A DNA stretch of 14,163 nt. It comes from Candidatus Phascolarctobacterium caballi (GTDB taxonomy: Bacteria; Bacillota; Negativicutes; Acidaminococcales; Acidaminococcaceae). The stretch covers positions 1 through 14,163 of the forward strand of contig JAGHTS010000084.1 in assembly GCA_018065225.1 (NCBI GenBank). The letters run 5' to 3'. The translations under genes and the position numbers were made by a program. Shown here in pieces: positions 6,793 to 14,160 of this stretch; the stretch's first letter is position 1; every line of letters begins with the position of its first letter. The notes beneath the pieces are model-generated. The model did not search any database, had not been told where the DNA came from, and saw nothing but the letters and a program-made list of their open reading frames with translations.

Positions 6793-7497
6793 TTATTTCT
6801 CTTCCTCAACCTTTTCTACATTTCCAACTTCAATAAGAGGGTCGGGTCCATATTTATTCGGTCCAACAGTACCTTTCTTAAAAATTGAGATAACAAAAAG
6901 TATAAAGCCAATTATTCCAACAGTAATACTTATCCCTATATTTAAATATTGTGCAATCTCATTCTCAAGAAAAAATTGTTGAAAATTAAACCTAAATACT
7001 TTATTCATAAAATATATAGCAACCGAACCAATAATCCAAAGCCCCCATAAAAATCCTATAATAACTCCAGAATAATTAAAATCATGAAAACGCTTACACA
7101 TATTAGTAAATCCTAAAAATCCTATAATAACTCCACTCATAATATTTAAAACATTTCCAATCCACGCATTAACAACATTAAATTCAACTGTTGCTTTTAA
7201 AAATCCGGAATTTGCCATTTCCATCATAAGCATATCATTTCCGAAAAATAAAAGTATCAATATACCAGAAAATGAAGACGCAACTGCTACAAAAGAAGAA
7301 AATAATATAAATGCCCTTCTATTACGTCGTCCTTTCCAACTTAATAATCCTTCTTTTGTAAAAAAGTGCTTACAACTTTCACCTTTAAATAAATTCTTTT
7401 TTGAACCTACAGAACTAAATATCAAAAATACTAATCCAAATACAACAATAAACCCTACTAATTGAAATGCTGCTCCTATTACCAACGGTGTCATCAT
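6793..7497 (-). CDS. DUF805 family membrane protein
   Basis: This 234-aa integral membrane protein of the DUF805 family has no established biochemical function. Family marks are SWKGRRNRRAF (53-63), KRFHDFNYSG (135-144, the usual R-x-H-D-x-x-x-S-G element) and the C-terminal GPNKYGPDPL (212-221). About five hydrophobic segments are visible: 5-29, 64-86, 112-132, 143-165 and 187-206. The first is an additional N-terminal helix before the DUF805 core. A highly acidic tail (VEKVEEEK) ends it. GGAGG lies 7 nt before the first of two ATGs, supporting 7497 as the start. The coding region looks more AT-rich than its neighbours and contains a 22-nt exact direct repeat. It lies 13 nt after the TSUP transporter gene. 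Confidence 0.85.
   Translation of the reverse strand: MMTPLVIGAAFQLVGFIVVFGLVFLIFSSVGSKKNLFKGESCKHFFTKEGLLSWKGRRNRRAFILFSSFVAVASSFSGILILLFFGNDMLMMEMANSGFLKATVEFNVVNAWIGNVLNIMSGVIIGFLGFTNMCKRFHDFNYSGVIIGFLWGLWIIGSVAIYFMNKVFRFNFQQFFLENEIAQYLNIGISITVGIIGFILFVISIFKKGTVGPNKYGPDPLIEVGNVEKVEEEK
7048..7135. repeat. 22-nt exact direct repeat within the DUF805 gene
   Basis: Two identical 22-nt copies occupy 7048-7069 and 7114-7135, 66 nt apart start to start, which is in frame (22 codons). Both encode SGVIIGFL, at residues 121-128 and 143-150, in two consecutive predicted membrane segments flanking the KRFHDF loop. Identity at the DNA level, synonymous sites included, suggests a recent duplication or gene conversion of the short stretch rather than protein-level convergence. 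Confidence 0.8.
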
Positions 7498-7510
7498 TTT
7501 TCTTCCTCCA

Positions 7511-8284
7511 TCACTTCACAAAAATTTCCCCCACTTGTTTACCAATCAATATTGTAGTAACAATTAAGAACAACGGACGCACATAGGCGGCACCCTTTTT
7601 TATTGCCAAACGGCTGCCGCAAAACGCACCCAAAATCATAGCCGGAGCCATAAACAATCCATAACCCCAAATCACACTGCCGCCACAACCAAAGGCAACA
7701 AATGCCCCGATATTGCTGGCAAAATTCAATGCTTTGGCATTGCCCGCCGCCGTCACAAAATCAAATCCCAAAAACAAAAAACCAAAAATCAGAAACGACC
7801 CTGTTCCGGGTCCAAAAAATCCGTCATAAAAACCCAAAGCGATTGCCATCAATGCTGCTGCAACAACTGCACCTGTTCCCATTTTTTCTTTTGTGGGATG
7901 GTCGCCCCAATCTTTGCGGAAAAAAGTATATATCGCCACGCACACCAATGCCACCACAATAATGCTTTTCAAAATTTTTTCCGGCAACAAATAAACACAG
8001 CCTACCCCTGCCATACTGCCAAAAAATGCCAATGCCATTAAAGGAAATGAACTTTTGGCAACTTTGCCTGCCCGCCAAAAACTTAAAAAACTGGTGACTG
8101 CACCGCAACTGGCGGAAAATTTGTTTGTTCCCAAAAGCATAGGCATAGGCATTCCCAATGTCATTAATGCGGGTACGGTTATCAAACCGCCACCACCTAC
8201 TGCGGCATCAATAAATGCTCCCAAGAAGCCGCTGCCTATTAAAGTTGCTATGGTTACAAAATCATAAACCGGAGTATATTCCAT
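7511..8284 (-). CDS. TauE/SafE (TSUP) family membrane transporter
   Basis: This 257-aa polytopic membrane protein belongs to the TSUP family, whose known members move sulfite, sulfoacetate or other small organosulfur or carboxylate anions. Two inverted-repeat halves each carry a related motif: GAFIDAAVGGGGLITVPAL (22-40) with LGTNK (51-55), and GFYDGFFGPGTGSFLIF (151-167) with GNAKALNFASN (181-191). About seven to eight hydrophobic segments are visible, and one charged loop (about 123-135). Its ATG directly follows the stop of the thiamine pyrophosphokinase gene (TAAATG) with only a weak ribosome site, so it is probably translated by coupling. The substrate cannot be told. Direction (export or import) is also unknown for this branch. 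Confidence 0.9.
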   Translation of the reverse strand: MEYTPVYDFVTIATLIGSGFLGAFIDAAVGGGGLITVPALMTLGMPMPMLLGTNKFSASCGAVTSFLSFWRAGKVAKSSFPLMALAFFGSMAGVGCVYLLPEKILKSIIVVALVCVAIYTFFRKDWGDHPTKEKMGTGAVVAAALMAIALGFYDGFFGPGTGSFLIFGFLFLGFDFVTAAGNAKALNFASNIGAFVAFGCGGSVIWGYGLFMAPAMILGAFCGSRLAIKKGAAYVRPLFLIVTTILIGKQVGEIFVK

Positions 8285-8995
8285 TTATAAATCTGCCTCG
8301 TCAAAACAGAGATAAAACCCAATTTTTCCGCCATCACATTGCGCCCAAACTTCTTTATCAAAAGGTCGGTTGCTTAATGTGTTCGGATTATCCAAATTTA
8401 ACGGCATTTTTTCCATCGGCCACTTTACATGGTCCATTGTCGCCACAGAATTTTCCGCCAATGCCAAAACGCCAACTTTGGGTAAAGTATCATTTTTTAC
8501 ATCAACGACACATAATTCCCCGGGAAATAATAATGCCAAAGTTTCCTTGCCGTCTGCAATCAGCACTTGCTTTTGTGTAACTTTTTTATATGCTAACAAA
8601 GAACGTAAATTGGACTGCAAATGGTCAAGCCGCCCGCCCAACGCCCCTGTTACCAACAAATGACAGGGGGTTTTTTCTATTTCTTTTAACAATAACTGCA
8701 AATCTGTAAAATCTTTATCTGCTGGATGTTTTTGTACAATACCGCCTTCTGCCAATACTTTGGTATAAGCGGAATTGTTGCCGCTGTCTTCATCACCTAC
8801 CAGCAAAGACACTTTACGCCCTGCGTCCAAAACAATTTCTGCACCTTTGTCTGCACAAAGCATTTGCCAGTCAGGTAATTGTTGCAACCATTGTTGTTTT
8901 GGTGGTCTTCCGCCTAAAGCAACTATTCCAATTTTTTCTTTTATTTCTCCGCCAGATAAAAAATAGTTTGCTTCCGGCAAATCAAATATTAACAT
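8285..8995 (-). CDS. thiN: Thiamine pyrophosphokinase
   Basis: This enzyme transfers pyrophosphate from ATP to thiamine, making the cofactor thiamine diphosphate. The 236-aa sequence has the bacterial family motifs in order: CADKGAE (47-53, usually CADGGA), GDEDS (67-71, the GDxDS metal/ATP site), DKDFTDLQ (93-100) and TGALGGRLDH (116-125). The C-terminal half forms the beta-rich thiamine-binding part and is less conserved. The Lys in CADKGAE in place of the common Gly is a small departure. No Shine-Dalgarno is visible before the ATG, and an in-frame TAA directly precedes it, so 8995 is the earliest ATG. The upstream 43 nt is the largest gap in the array. It abuts the TSUP transporter gene with no spacer. 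The symbol follows the Firmicutes name thiN. Confidence 0.9.
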   Translation of the reverse strand: MLIFDLPEANYFLSGGEIKEKIGIVALGGRPPKQQWLQQLPDWQMLCADKGAEIVLDAGRKVSLLVGDEDSGNNSAYTKVLAEGGIVQKHPADKDFTDLQLLLKEIEKTPCHLLVTGALGGRLDHLQSNLRSLLAYKKVTQKQVLIADGKETLALLFPGELCVVDVKNDTLPKVGVLALAENSVATMDHVKWPMEKMPLNLDNPNTLSNRPFDKEVWAQCDGGKIGFYLCFDEADL

Positions 8996-9038
8996 TTAAA
9001 TTATTTTTAACAATCAAGAAAAAACCGTTTTTTCATCA

Positions 9039-9314
9039 TCAAAGTGTTTTTGCTTTAATGATTACTGCATCTCCCTCACGGCTGACTTGCCAACCGGCAG
9101 GGGGAAGTTTTTTCATTAAACGTTCCATTCCGATTTCCGTCAGGAAACGGTTTAATCTTTCAATTTGCTCCGGTGGTAATTGTGCTTCGGTTTTATTTTC
9201 CGCTTTTTTCTTGCGTCCCAAAGTACTTTTACCGTCATACAGCAAATTAGTATTTTCTTCTACATATCCTTTCAGCATATCCGCATCTGAAAGACCTTTT
9301 TGAATTTTTGGCAT
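9039..9314 (-). CDS. Small hypothetical protein (91 aa) between gyrB and thiN
   Basis: I do not recognise this protein. It is 91 aa, soluble and charged. It has an acidic/polar start, a basic patch GRKKK (33-37), a predicted amphipathic helix around PPEQIERLNRFLTEIGMERL (47-66), and a C-terminal strand pair with GWQVSREGDAVIIKAK (74-89). There is no signal peptide, membrane segment or cysteine motif. It is supported as a gene by GAGG 5 nt before the ATG, by its position 17 nt after gyrB in the same direction, and by codon use like its neighbours. The basic patch and location would allow a nucleic-acid role, but this is only a guess. Confidence 0.75.
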   Translation of the reverse strand: MPKIQKGLSDADMLKGYVEENTNLLYDGKSTLGRKKKAENKTEAQLPPEQIERLNRFLTEIGMERLMKKLPPAGWQVSREGDAVIIKAKTL

Positions 9315-9331
9315 TTTTACCTCAAATAAAA

Positions 9332-11272
9332 TTACAAATCCAAGTTTCTTACCATATGGGCATTGTCTTCAATAAACTTTCTGCGTGGCTCTACTTGGTC
9401 GCCCATCAGTACGCTGAAAATTCTGTCCGCTTCAATAGCATCTTGCAATTTAACTTGCAGAACTGTTCTGCTGGTCGGGTCCATAGTTGTTTCCCAAAGT
9501 TGCTCCGGATCCATTTCGCCCAGACCTTTGTAACGTTGTACCACAGGATTACTGTCACGGCCCACGTCATCAAGTGTCTTTTTCAATTCATCGTCACTAT
9601 ATGCATAATAATGTTTCTGCCCTTTCTTCACCAAGAATAATGGTGGCTGGGCAATAAAGACATGTCCTTCTTCAATAAGTTGGGGCATATAGCGATAGAA
9701 GAAAGTCAGCATTAATGTACGGATATGCGCTCCATCCACATCGGCATCCGTCATAATAATGATTTTGCCATAACGCAATTTTTCAATATTAAATTCATCG
9801 GAAATGCCGCAACCAAAAGCGGTAATCATATTTTTTATTTCTTCGGAATTAAGCATACGGTCAAGGCGTGCTTTTTCTACGTTCAAAATCTTGCCACGCA
9901 AAGGCAATATGGCTTGGAACTTACGGTCACGTCCCTGCTTTGCGGAACCGCCTGCGGAATCACCCTCGACCAAATAAATTTCTGTTTCTTCCACATCTTT
10001 ACTTTGGCAATCTGCCAACTTACCGGGCAAGCCGCCGCTTTCCAAAACACCTTTACGGTCACGTGCCAATTTTTTGGCTTTTCTTACTGCCTCACGCACT
10101 TGTGCGCTACGGATTGCCTTATCAACTATCTTTTTGGCAACACTGGGGTTTTCACTCATAAACTCTGCCAGTTTGTCACTGACAATGGTTGCTACCAAAG
10201 AATCTACTTCGCTGTTGTTTAACTTGGTTTTGGTTTGTCCCTCAAATTGCGGATTAGGAATTTTAATGGAAATAACTGCTGTCAGTCCCTCACGGACATC
10301 ATCACCGGTTAAATTTTCGTCTTTGTCTTTTAACATTTTTACATCACGGGCATATTTGTTAATGGTACTGGTCAAAGCCCGGCGCAACCCTGTCAAATGG
10401 GTACCGCCTTCGTGGGTGTTAATGTTGTTGGCATAACCGCTGACTACTTCGTGATAAGTTTCGCAATATTGCATTGCCACTTCCACGATAATATCATCTT
10501 TTATGCCGTCAATATAAATTGGGTTGGGATGTAATTGTTCTTTGTCTTTGTCAAGATATTGTACATATTCCACAATACCGCCTGCATAATGAAAAGTTTC
10601 TTCTGCTTCTTTACCATCACGCAAATCTTTAAGAATAATCGTAACCCCTTTATTCAAGAATGCCAGTTCACGCATCCTGCCACGCAATGTTTCAAATTTA
10701 TAAATACGTGCTTCCCCGTCATGAAAATCTTCGTCTTTAAAAATTTTCGGGTCGGGATGAAAATGTACTGTAGTGCCTGTTTCTTTTCCTGCCTTACCTT
10801 TTTCATACAAAGGTTTTACGGTTTTGCCACGTTCAAATTCAATACCCCAAATTTTTCCGTCACGGGAAACTTCCACTTCCAAATGGTCTGACAAAGCATT
10901 GACGCAGGTAACACCTACACCGTGCAAACCGCCGGAAACTTTATAACCGCCGTCACCAAATTTACCGCCGGCGTGCAATACTGTCATAATAACTTCTACT
11001 GCCGGTTTCCCTTCTTTTTTCATTATGTCAACAGGAATACCACGCCCGTTATCTTTAACAGTAATGCTGTTGTCTTTTTCAATTGTCACATCAATATGTG
11101 TACAATATCCTGCCAATGCCTCATCAATACTGTTGTCAACAACTTCATAAACCAAGTGATGCAAACCCATCTCACTGGTATTGCCAATATACATGGCAGG
11201 ACGCATTCTTACTGCTTCAAGTCCTTCCAATGCTTTAATGTTTTCGGCTGTGTAATTATTTTTTTGTGCCAT
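9332..11272 (-). CDS. gyrB: DNA gyrase subunit B
   Basis: GyrB is the ATPase subunit of gyrase, partnering GyrA. At 646 aa it is the usual length outside the long-insert gammaproteobacterial type. The GHKL ATPase domain shows catalytic Glu43 in YEVVDNSIDEALAG, Asp74 in DNGRGIP, the ATP lid GGLHGVG (114-120), and Arg137, matching the aminocoumarin-contact arginine of E. coli. The transducer has QTKTKLNN (346-353). The Toprim domain has EGDSAGGSA (436-444) and DADVDG (509-514). The quinolone region reads KQGRDRK and LPLRGK, ordinary for Firmicutes. AAGGAG 8-9 nt before the ATG overlaps the end of the DUF721 gene. That gene is 5 nt upstream, so the two are tightly linked. Confidence 0.98.
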   Translation of the reverse strand: MAQKNNYTAENIKALEGLEAVRMRPAMYIGNTSEMGLHHLVYEVVDNSIDEALAGYCTHIDVTIEKDNSITVKDNGRGIPVDIMKKEGKPAVEVIMTVLHAGGKFGDGGYKVSGGLHGVGVTCVNALSDHLEVEVSRDGKIWGIEFERGKTVKPLYEKGKAGKETGTTVHFHPDPKIFKDEDFHDGEARIYKFETLRGRMRELAFLNKGVTIILKDLRDGKEAEETFHYAGGIVEYVQYLDKDKEQLHPNPIYIDGIKDDIIVEVAMQYCETYHEVVSGYANNINTHEGGTHLTGLRRALTSTINKYARDVKMLKDKDENLTGDDVREGLTAVISIKIPNPQFEGQTKTKLNNSEVDSLVATIVSDKLAEFMSENPSVAKKIVDKAIRSAQVREAVRKAKKLARDRKGVLESGGLPGKLADCQSKDVEETEIYLVEGDSAGGSAKQGRDRKFQAILPLRGKILNVEKARLDRMLNSEEIKNMITAFGCGISDEFNIEKLRYGKIIIMTDADVDGAHIRTLMLTFFYRYMPQLIEEGHVFIAQPPLFLVKKGQKHYYAYSDDELKKTLDDVGRDSNPVVQRYKGLGEMDPEQLWETTMDPTSRTVLQVKLQDAIEADRIFSVLMGDQVEPRRKFIEDNAHMVRNLDL

Positions 11273-11277
11273 TCTTT

Positions 11278-12000
11278 TTACTCCTTAATCCTTTCATCAT
11301 TTGTTAATATTGCAAGCGTTAATTCACTTAATGCCTGAGAAATTTCTGCGGGTTTCTTTTTTGTATAAAAGAGTACTGCCTGTAATTTGTCCATTTCCGT
11401 TGCAGAACCGGTACGCACTCTTTCAAAATAAAGACCTGCAATACTATTATAAATTCTCTCAAAAACAAGTTTGTCAATTTGAGGAATTTTAATATCTTCA
11501 AAAGTAAGCCACGGCGCGTTAATCAATTCTTTTTGTAACTGTTCTTCAGCATTTAATTTTTCTTCCCGCAAACAATTAAAACATTTTGTTAATCGGGAAT
11601 CCATTAAGGCGCCACATTGGGGACAATTTATAAACTCAACTTTTTCCTGACTTTCATCTTGGGGGATAGTATCTGTTGTGAATTTTTTTAAACTTACCCC
11701 ACTGACAAAACTCATATCTAAAAAGACATATTTACCTTCTAAAAAAGTATTGACTTTTTTTAACAAATCCCGTTTAACCATAAACAACTGATTTGCCAAA
11801 GGCGCATTGTCTGTTGCAATAATTAACCGTGATTTGTCAATTCTTAATGGCAAGCAATGTTCTGCTAATTTTCCGGCAATGTCCTGCCACGCTTTACCAA
11901 TTTTATACAATAAAAATTGTTGATGTAAAATTGTATTATTGCCACCGATTAATTTATCAAAGGTGTCTTTAAAACTTTCAAATTTTGTTGATTGTTCCAT
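11278..12000 (-). CDS. DUF721/DciA-like protein with zinc ribbon
   Basis: The DUF721 domain defines DciA, the widespread loader/operator of the replicative helicase DnaB. The core here spans about residues 25-105 (W38QDIAGKLAEHCLPLRI, then LIIATDNAPLANQL). After it comes a CX2C-X10-CX2C zinc ribbon (Cys126, Cys129, Cys140, Cys143), followed by a charged helical region of about 95 residues without a clear family. This is longer than a minimal DciA. The start is uncertain: ATG at 12000 gives 240 aa, and a TTG at 12006 gives 242. Neither has a good ribosome site. The gene overlaps the end of recF by 23 nt (29 from TTG), so coupling is likely. Lying between recF and gyrB in the origin cluster fits a replication role. 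Helicase loading is inferred from the family. Confidence 0.8.
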   Translation of the reverse strand: MEQSTKFESFKDTFDKLIGGNNTILHQQFLLYKIGKAWQDIAGKLAEHCLPLRIDKSRLIIATDNAPLANQLFMVKRDLLKKVNTFLEGKYVFLDMSFVSGVSLKKFTTDTIPQDESQEKVEFINCPQCGALMDSRLTKCFNCLREEKLNAEEQLQKELINAPWLTFEDIKIPQIDKLVFERIYNSIAGLYFERVRTGSATEMDKLQAVLFYTKKKPAEISQALSELTLAILTNDERIKE

Positions 12001-13093
12001 TTTCAATTCTGTAATATGCAGTATCCTGTAAATCCGGTATTAGTTCCTTGTCATTTACAGTTATAAAAGTTTGCACTTTTTTATCAATAAACTGCAAGAG
12101 TTGGCTGCGTCTGCTTTCGTCCAATTCACTCATTACATCGTCTAATAGTAATATTGGATATTCATTTATTTCTTGCCTGATATATTCCAACTGGGATAAT
12201 TTTAATGCCAAAGCAACGGTACGTTGTTGTCCCTGACTGCCAAAATCTTTTAAAAGTTTTTCATTTACTGCCAATAACAAATCATCGTGATGCGGGCCAA
12301 TACTTGTAACCCCGCGAATTATATCTATATTTCTGTACGCTGATATTTTTTCAGCAAGAAACTGACTGTAATTTTCTACATTATCAATTATTTTTTCACG
12401 AATATCTTTTAAAATATAATTTATTTGTAAAGTTTCACCGGAAGAAATATTTTGATAAATCTTATTGGCAATTTCCTGTAATTTTTTTATTGCCGGCTGT
12501 CTTAACAGATAAATTTCTGTTGCCAACTGAATATATTTTTCATCCCAAGTATCTAATACATTTTCCTGTGTTTCTTTTTCCCTTATTTGTTTTAACAAAC
12601 TGTTGCGTTGTTTTAATACTTTGTTATATTGAGTTAATGTTTCAAGATATTTTTTATTTGTTTGGGAAATTTGCATATCCAAAAAGCGTCGCCGCAATGC
12701 CGGTTCACCTTTGACAAACTGCAAATCTTCGGGAGAAAAAATTACTACATTCAAAAACCCATAATAATCTTTTAAAGAAATTTTTTTTCCGTCCAAATTT
12801 ATTTCTTTAACCATTCTTTGGTTATCAAAATATTTTTTGATACGGACATTATGATTATCTTGATTATTTGTAAACTCAATGTACACCATCATTTGATTAT
12901 TATTAAATGTAATCAAATTTTCTTCTTGTGATGTACGGTAACTTAACCCCAACGCCCCATAAAATATACTTTCAAGAATATTTGTTTTTCCTTGTGCATT
13001 TTTTCCAAAAAAAACATTAATATCTTTTTCTATATCAAGATTAAGTGAGAAATAATTTCTAAAATTTAACCCTTGAATTTTTTTTATTTTCAT
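11978..13093 (-). CDS. recF: DNA replication and repair protein RecF
   Basis: RecF is an SMC/Rad50-like ABC ATPase that, with RecO and RecR, loads RecA at single-strand gaps bound by SSB. The 371-aa length is standard. Visible motifs are Walker A GKNAQGKT (30-37), the ABC signature GSQGQQRT (285-292), Walker B ILLLDD (314-319) and the D-loop SELD (322-325). The conserved N-terminal NFRNY (10-14) is also present. The middle part forms the helical lid arm. The ATG overlaps the dnaN stop in an ATGA, with no separate ribosome site, so translation is coupled to dnaN. The small S4-domain gene (yaaA/rlbA) found between dnaN and recF in many Firmicutes is absent. Confidence 0.97.
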   Translation of the reverse strand: MKIKKIQGLNFRNYFSLNLDIEKDINVFFGKNAQGKTNILESIFYGALGLSYRTSQEENLITFNNNQMMVYIEFTNNQDNHNVRIKKYFDNQRMVKEINLDGKKISLKDYYGFLNVVIFSPEDLQFVKGEPALRRRFLDMQISQTNKKYLETLTQYNKVLKQRNSLLKQIREKETQENVLDTWDEKYIQLATEIYLLRQPAIKKLQEIANKIYQNISSGETLQINYILKDIREKIIDNVENYSQFLAEKISAYRNIDIIRGVTSIGPHHDDLLLAVNEKLLKDFGSQGQQRTVALALKLSQLEYIRQEINEYPILLLDDVMSELDESRRSQLLQFIDKKVQTFITVNDKELIPDLQDTAYYRIENGTINKI

Positions 13094-14157
13094 AAAACAC
13101 GAATTGGTGTAATTACATAACTGTAATCATTATCCCCTATATCTATCATTGCAGGTGTCAATGCAGAATTTAATTTAAAAGTAATTTTTTCCTCATTAGT
13201 ATGTTTTAACACATCAATTATATATGCAGCATTGAATGCAATTTTTAATTCGTTTCCATCCATTTCACAGGGAATTTCCTCTTTTGCAGAACCAACATCC
13301 ACTCCACTGGCAACAATTTGTAATTTGTTGTCAGCAAAATTCATACGTACTGTACTATGGTCATTAGTCCTTGAGAAAATAACAACACGGTCTAATATAG
13401 TCATTAAATCCTGTCTGTTTACTTTTGCATTTAATGTAAATGTTTGAGGAATTACCCTGCGGTAGTCAGGGAATCTGCCATCAAGCAATCTGGTTACTAT
13501 TTTTGTATCAGCAACACTTAACAGTACTTGATTATAAAGCAAACCTATTGTTACACTTTGCGGGTCACTATAACTTAAAGCAATATTCCTGATTTCATTC
13601 AATACTTTAGAAGGAATAATACAAGACAAATCTTCATTTTGAATATTCATAGATTTAATTGCCAATCTGTGTGTATTTGTTCCTACAAAAGTAATTTTTC
13701 CATCTTTTACTTCTAAAAGAATACCTGTAAATAATGGTCTTGTATCATCTGTTGCACAGGAAAATTCTGTCATATACACTAAATTTTCAAAAGAATTATC
13801 GGTTAATTCAATTTTATTTTTTATTTCCAAATTAGGAAACGCGGGATAATCATCCACATTCATTTTGGGAGTGTTGGAAATATTATTTTCACCATATTTG
13901 AAAAATACTTCCTGTCCTTCTTCATAAACTGAAACTTCTCCTGACAACTTACCAATCAAATCAGAAATTATTTTTGCATTAATCAGCACTTCGCCTTTTT
14001 CCTCAACTTTAACAGGAATTTTAGTTTCAATAGAAATATTCAAATCACTGCCACGTAAAATCAATTCATTATTATTTGCGGATATATAAATACCGCTCAT
14101 AATTGGTGTGGCAGTTTTTCCAGTTATTGGTTTTTGGGCAATGTTAATTCCTTTTTT
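13090..14157 (-). CDS. dnaN: DNA polymerase III beta subunit (sliding clamp), 5' part disrupted at window edge
   Basis: DnaN is the ring-shaped processivity clamp of the replicative polymerase. From the first ATG (14100) the frame gives 336 aa, about 30 shorter than the usual 366-380. The family similarity continues upstream of that ATG without interruption for 19 codons (GINIAQKPITGKTATPI then MSGIYISA, matching the conserved VQKAxSxKTTxPILSGI region). The ATG at 14100 is therefore an internal Met, and it has no ribosome site. The frame then meets a TAA (14160-14158) caused by an A8 run on the coding strand. With seven A the reading would be Leu-Lys-Lys-Gly, which restores the expected Leu. 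The remaining dozen or so N-terminal residues are off the window. The C terminus ends YVITPIRVL and is intact. It overlaps recF by 4 nt. Confidence 0.93.
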   Translation of the reverse strand, partial: KKGINIAQKPITGKTATPIMSGIYISANNNELILRGSDLNISIETKIPVKVEEKGEVLINAKIISDLIGKLSGEVSVYEEGQEVFFKYGENNISNTPKMNVDDYPAFPNLEIKNKIELTDNSFENLVYMTEFSCATDDTRPLFTGILLEVKDGKITFVGTNTHRLAIKSMNIQNEDLSCIIPSKVLNEIRNIALSYSDPQSVTIGLLYNQVLLSVADTKIVTRLLDGRFPDYRRVIPQTFTLNAKVNRQDLMTILDRVVIFSRTNDHSTVRMNFADNKLQIVASGVDVGSAKEEIPCEMDGNELKIAFNAAYIIDVLKHTNEEKITFKLNSALTPAMIDIGDNDYSYVITPIRVL

Positions 14158-14160
14158 TTA
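14152..14160 (-). other. Apparent frameshift in an A8 homopolymer of dnaN
   Basis: The coding strand reads CCTAAAAAAAAGGA. In the dnaN frame this gives a TAA stop directly before Lys-Lys-Gly-Ile. Removing one A gives CTA-AAA-AAA-GGA (Leu-Lys-Lys-Gly), which fits the conserved N-terminal helix of DnaN, where a Leu is expected. The site is within 12 nt of the window end, so a sequencing or assembly error in the homopolymer is the simplest explanation. Confidence 0.7.

Noticed and set aside
7824..8108. 94-aa minus-strand frame inside the TSUP transporter gene
   Set aside because: It is an alternate frame of an intact, motif-bearing transporter, so not a separate gene.
9001..9038. Small A/T hairpin (GAAAAAA/TTTTTTC) between the 91-aa gene and thiN as a terminator
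   Set aside because: The stem is nearly all A-T with a 3-nt loop and is not followed by a proper T tract on the minus strand, so it is too weak to call.
9725..10222. 165-aa plus-strand open frame opposite gyrB
   Set aside because: It is antisense to a highly conserved gene. The peptide is Phe/Cys/Ile-rich with no motif, typical of a shadow of gyrB codon use.
10922..11338. 138-aa plus-strand open frame opposite the start of gyrB
   Set aside because: It is a shadow frame over the conserved ATPase domain, with no ribosome site and no recognisable domain.
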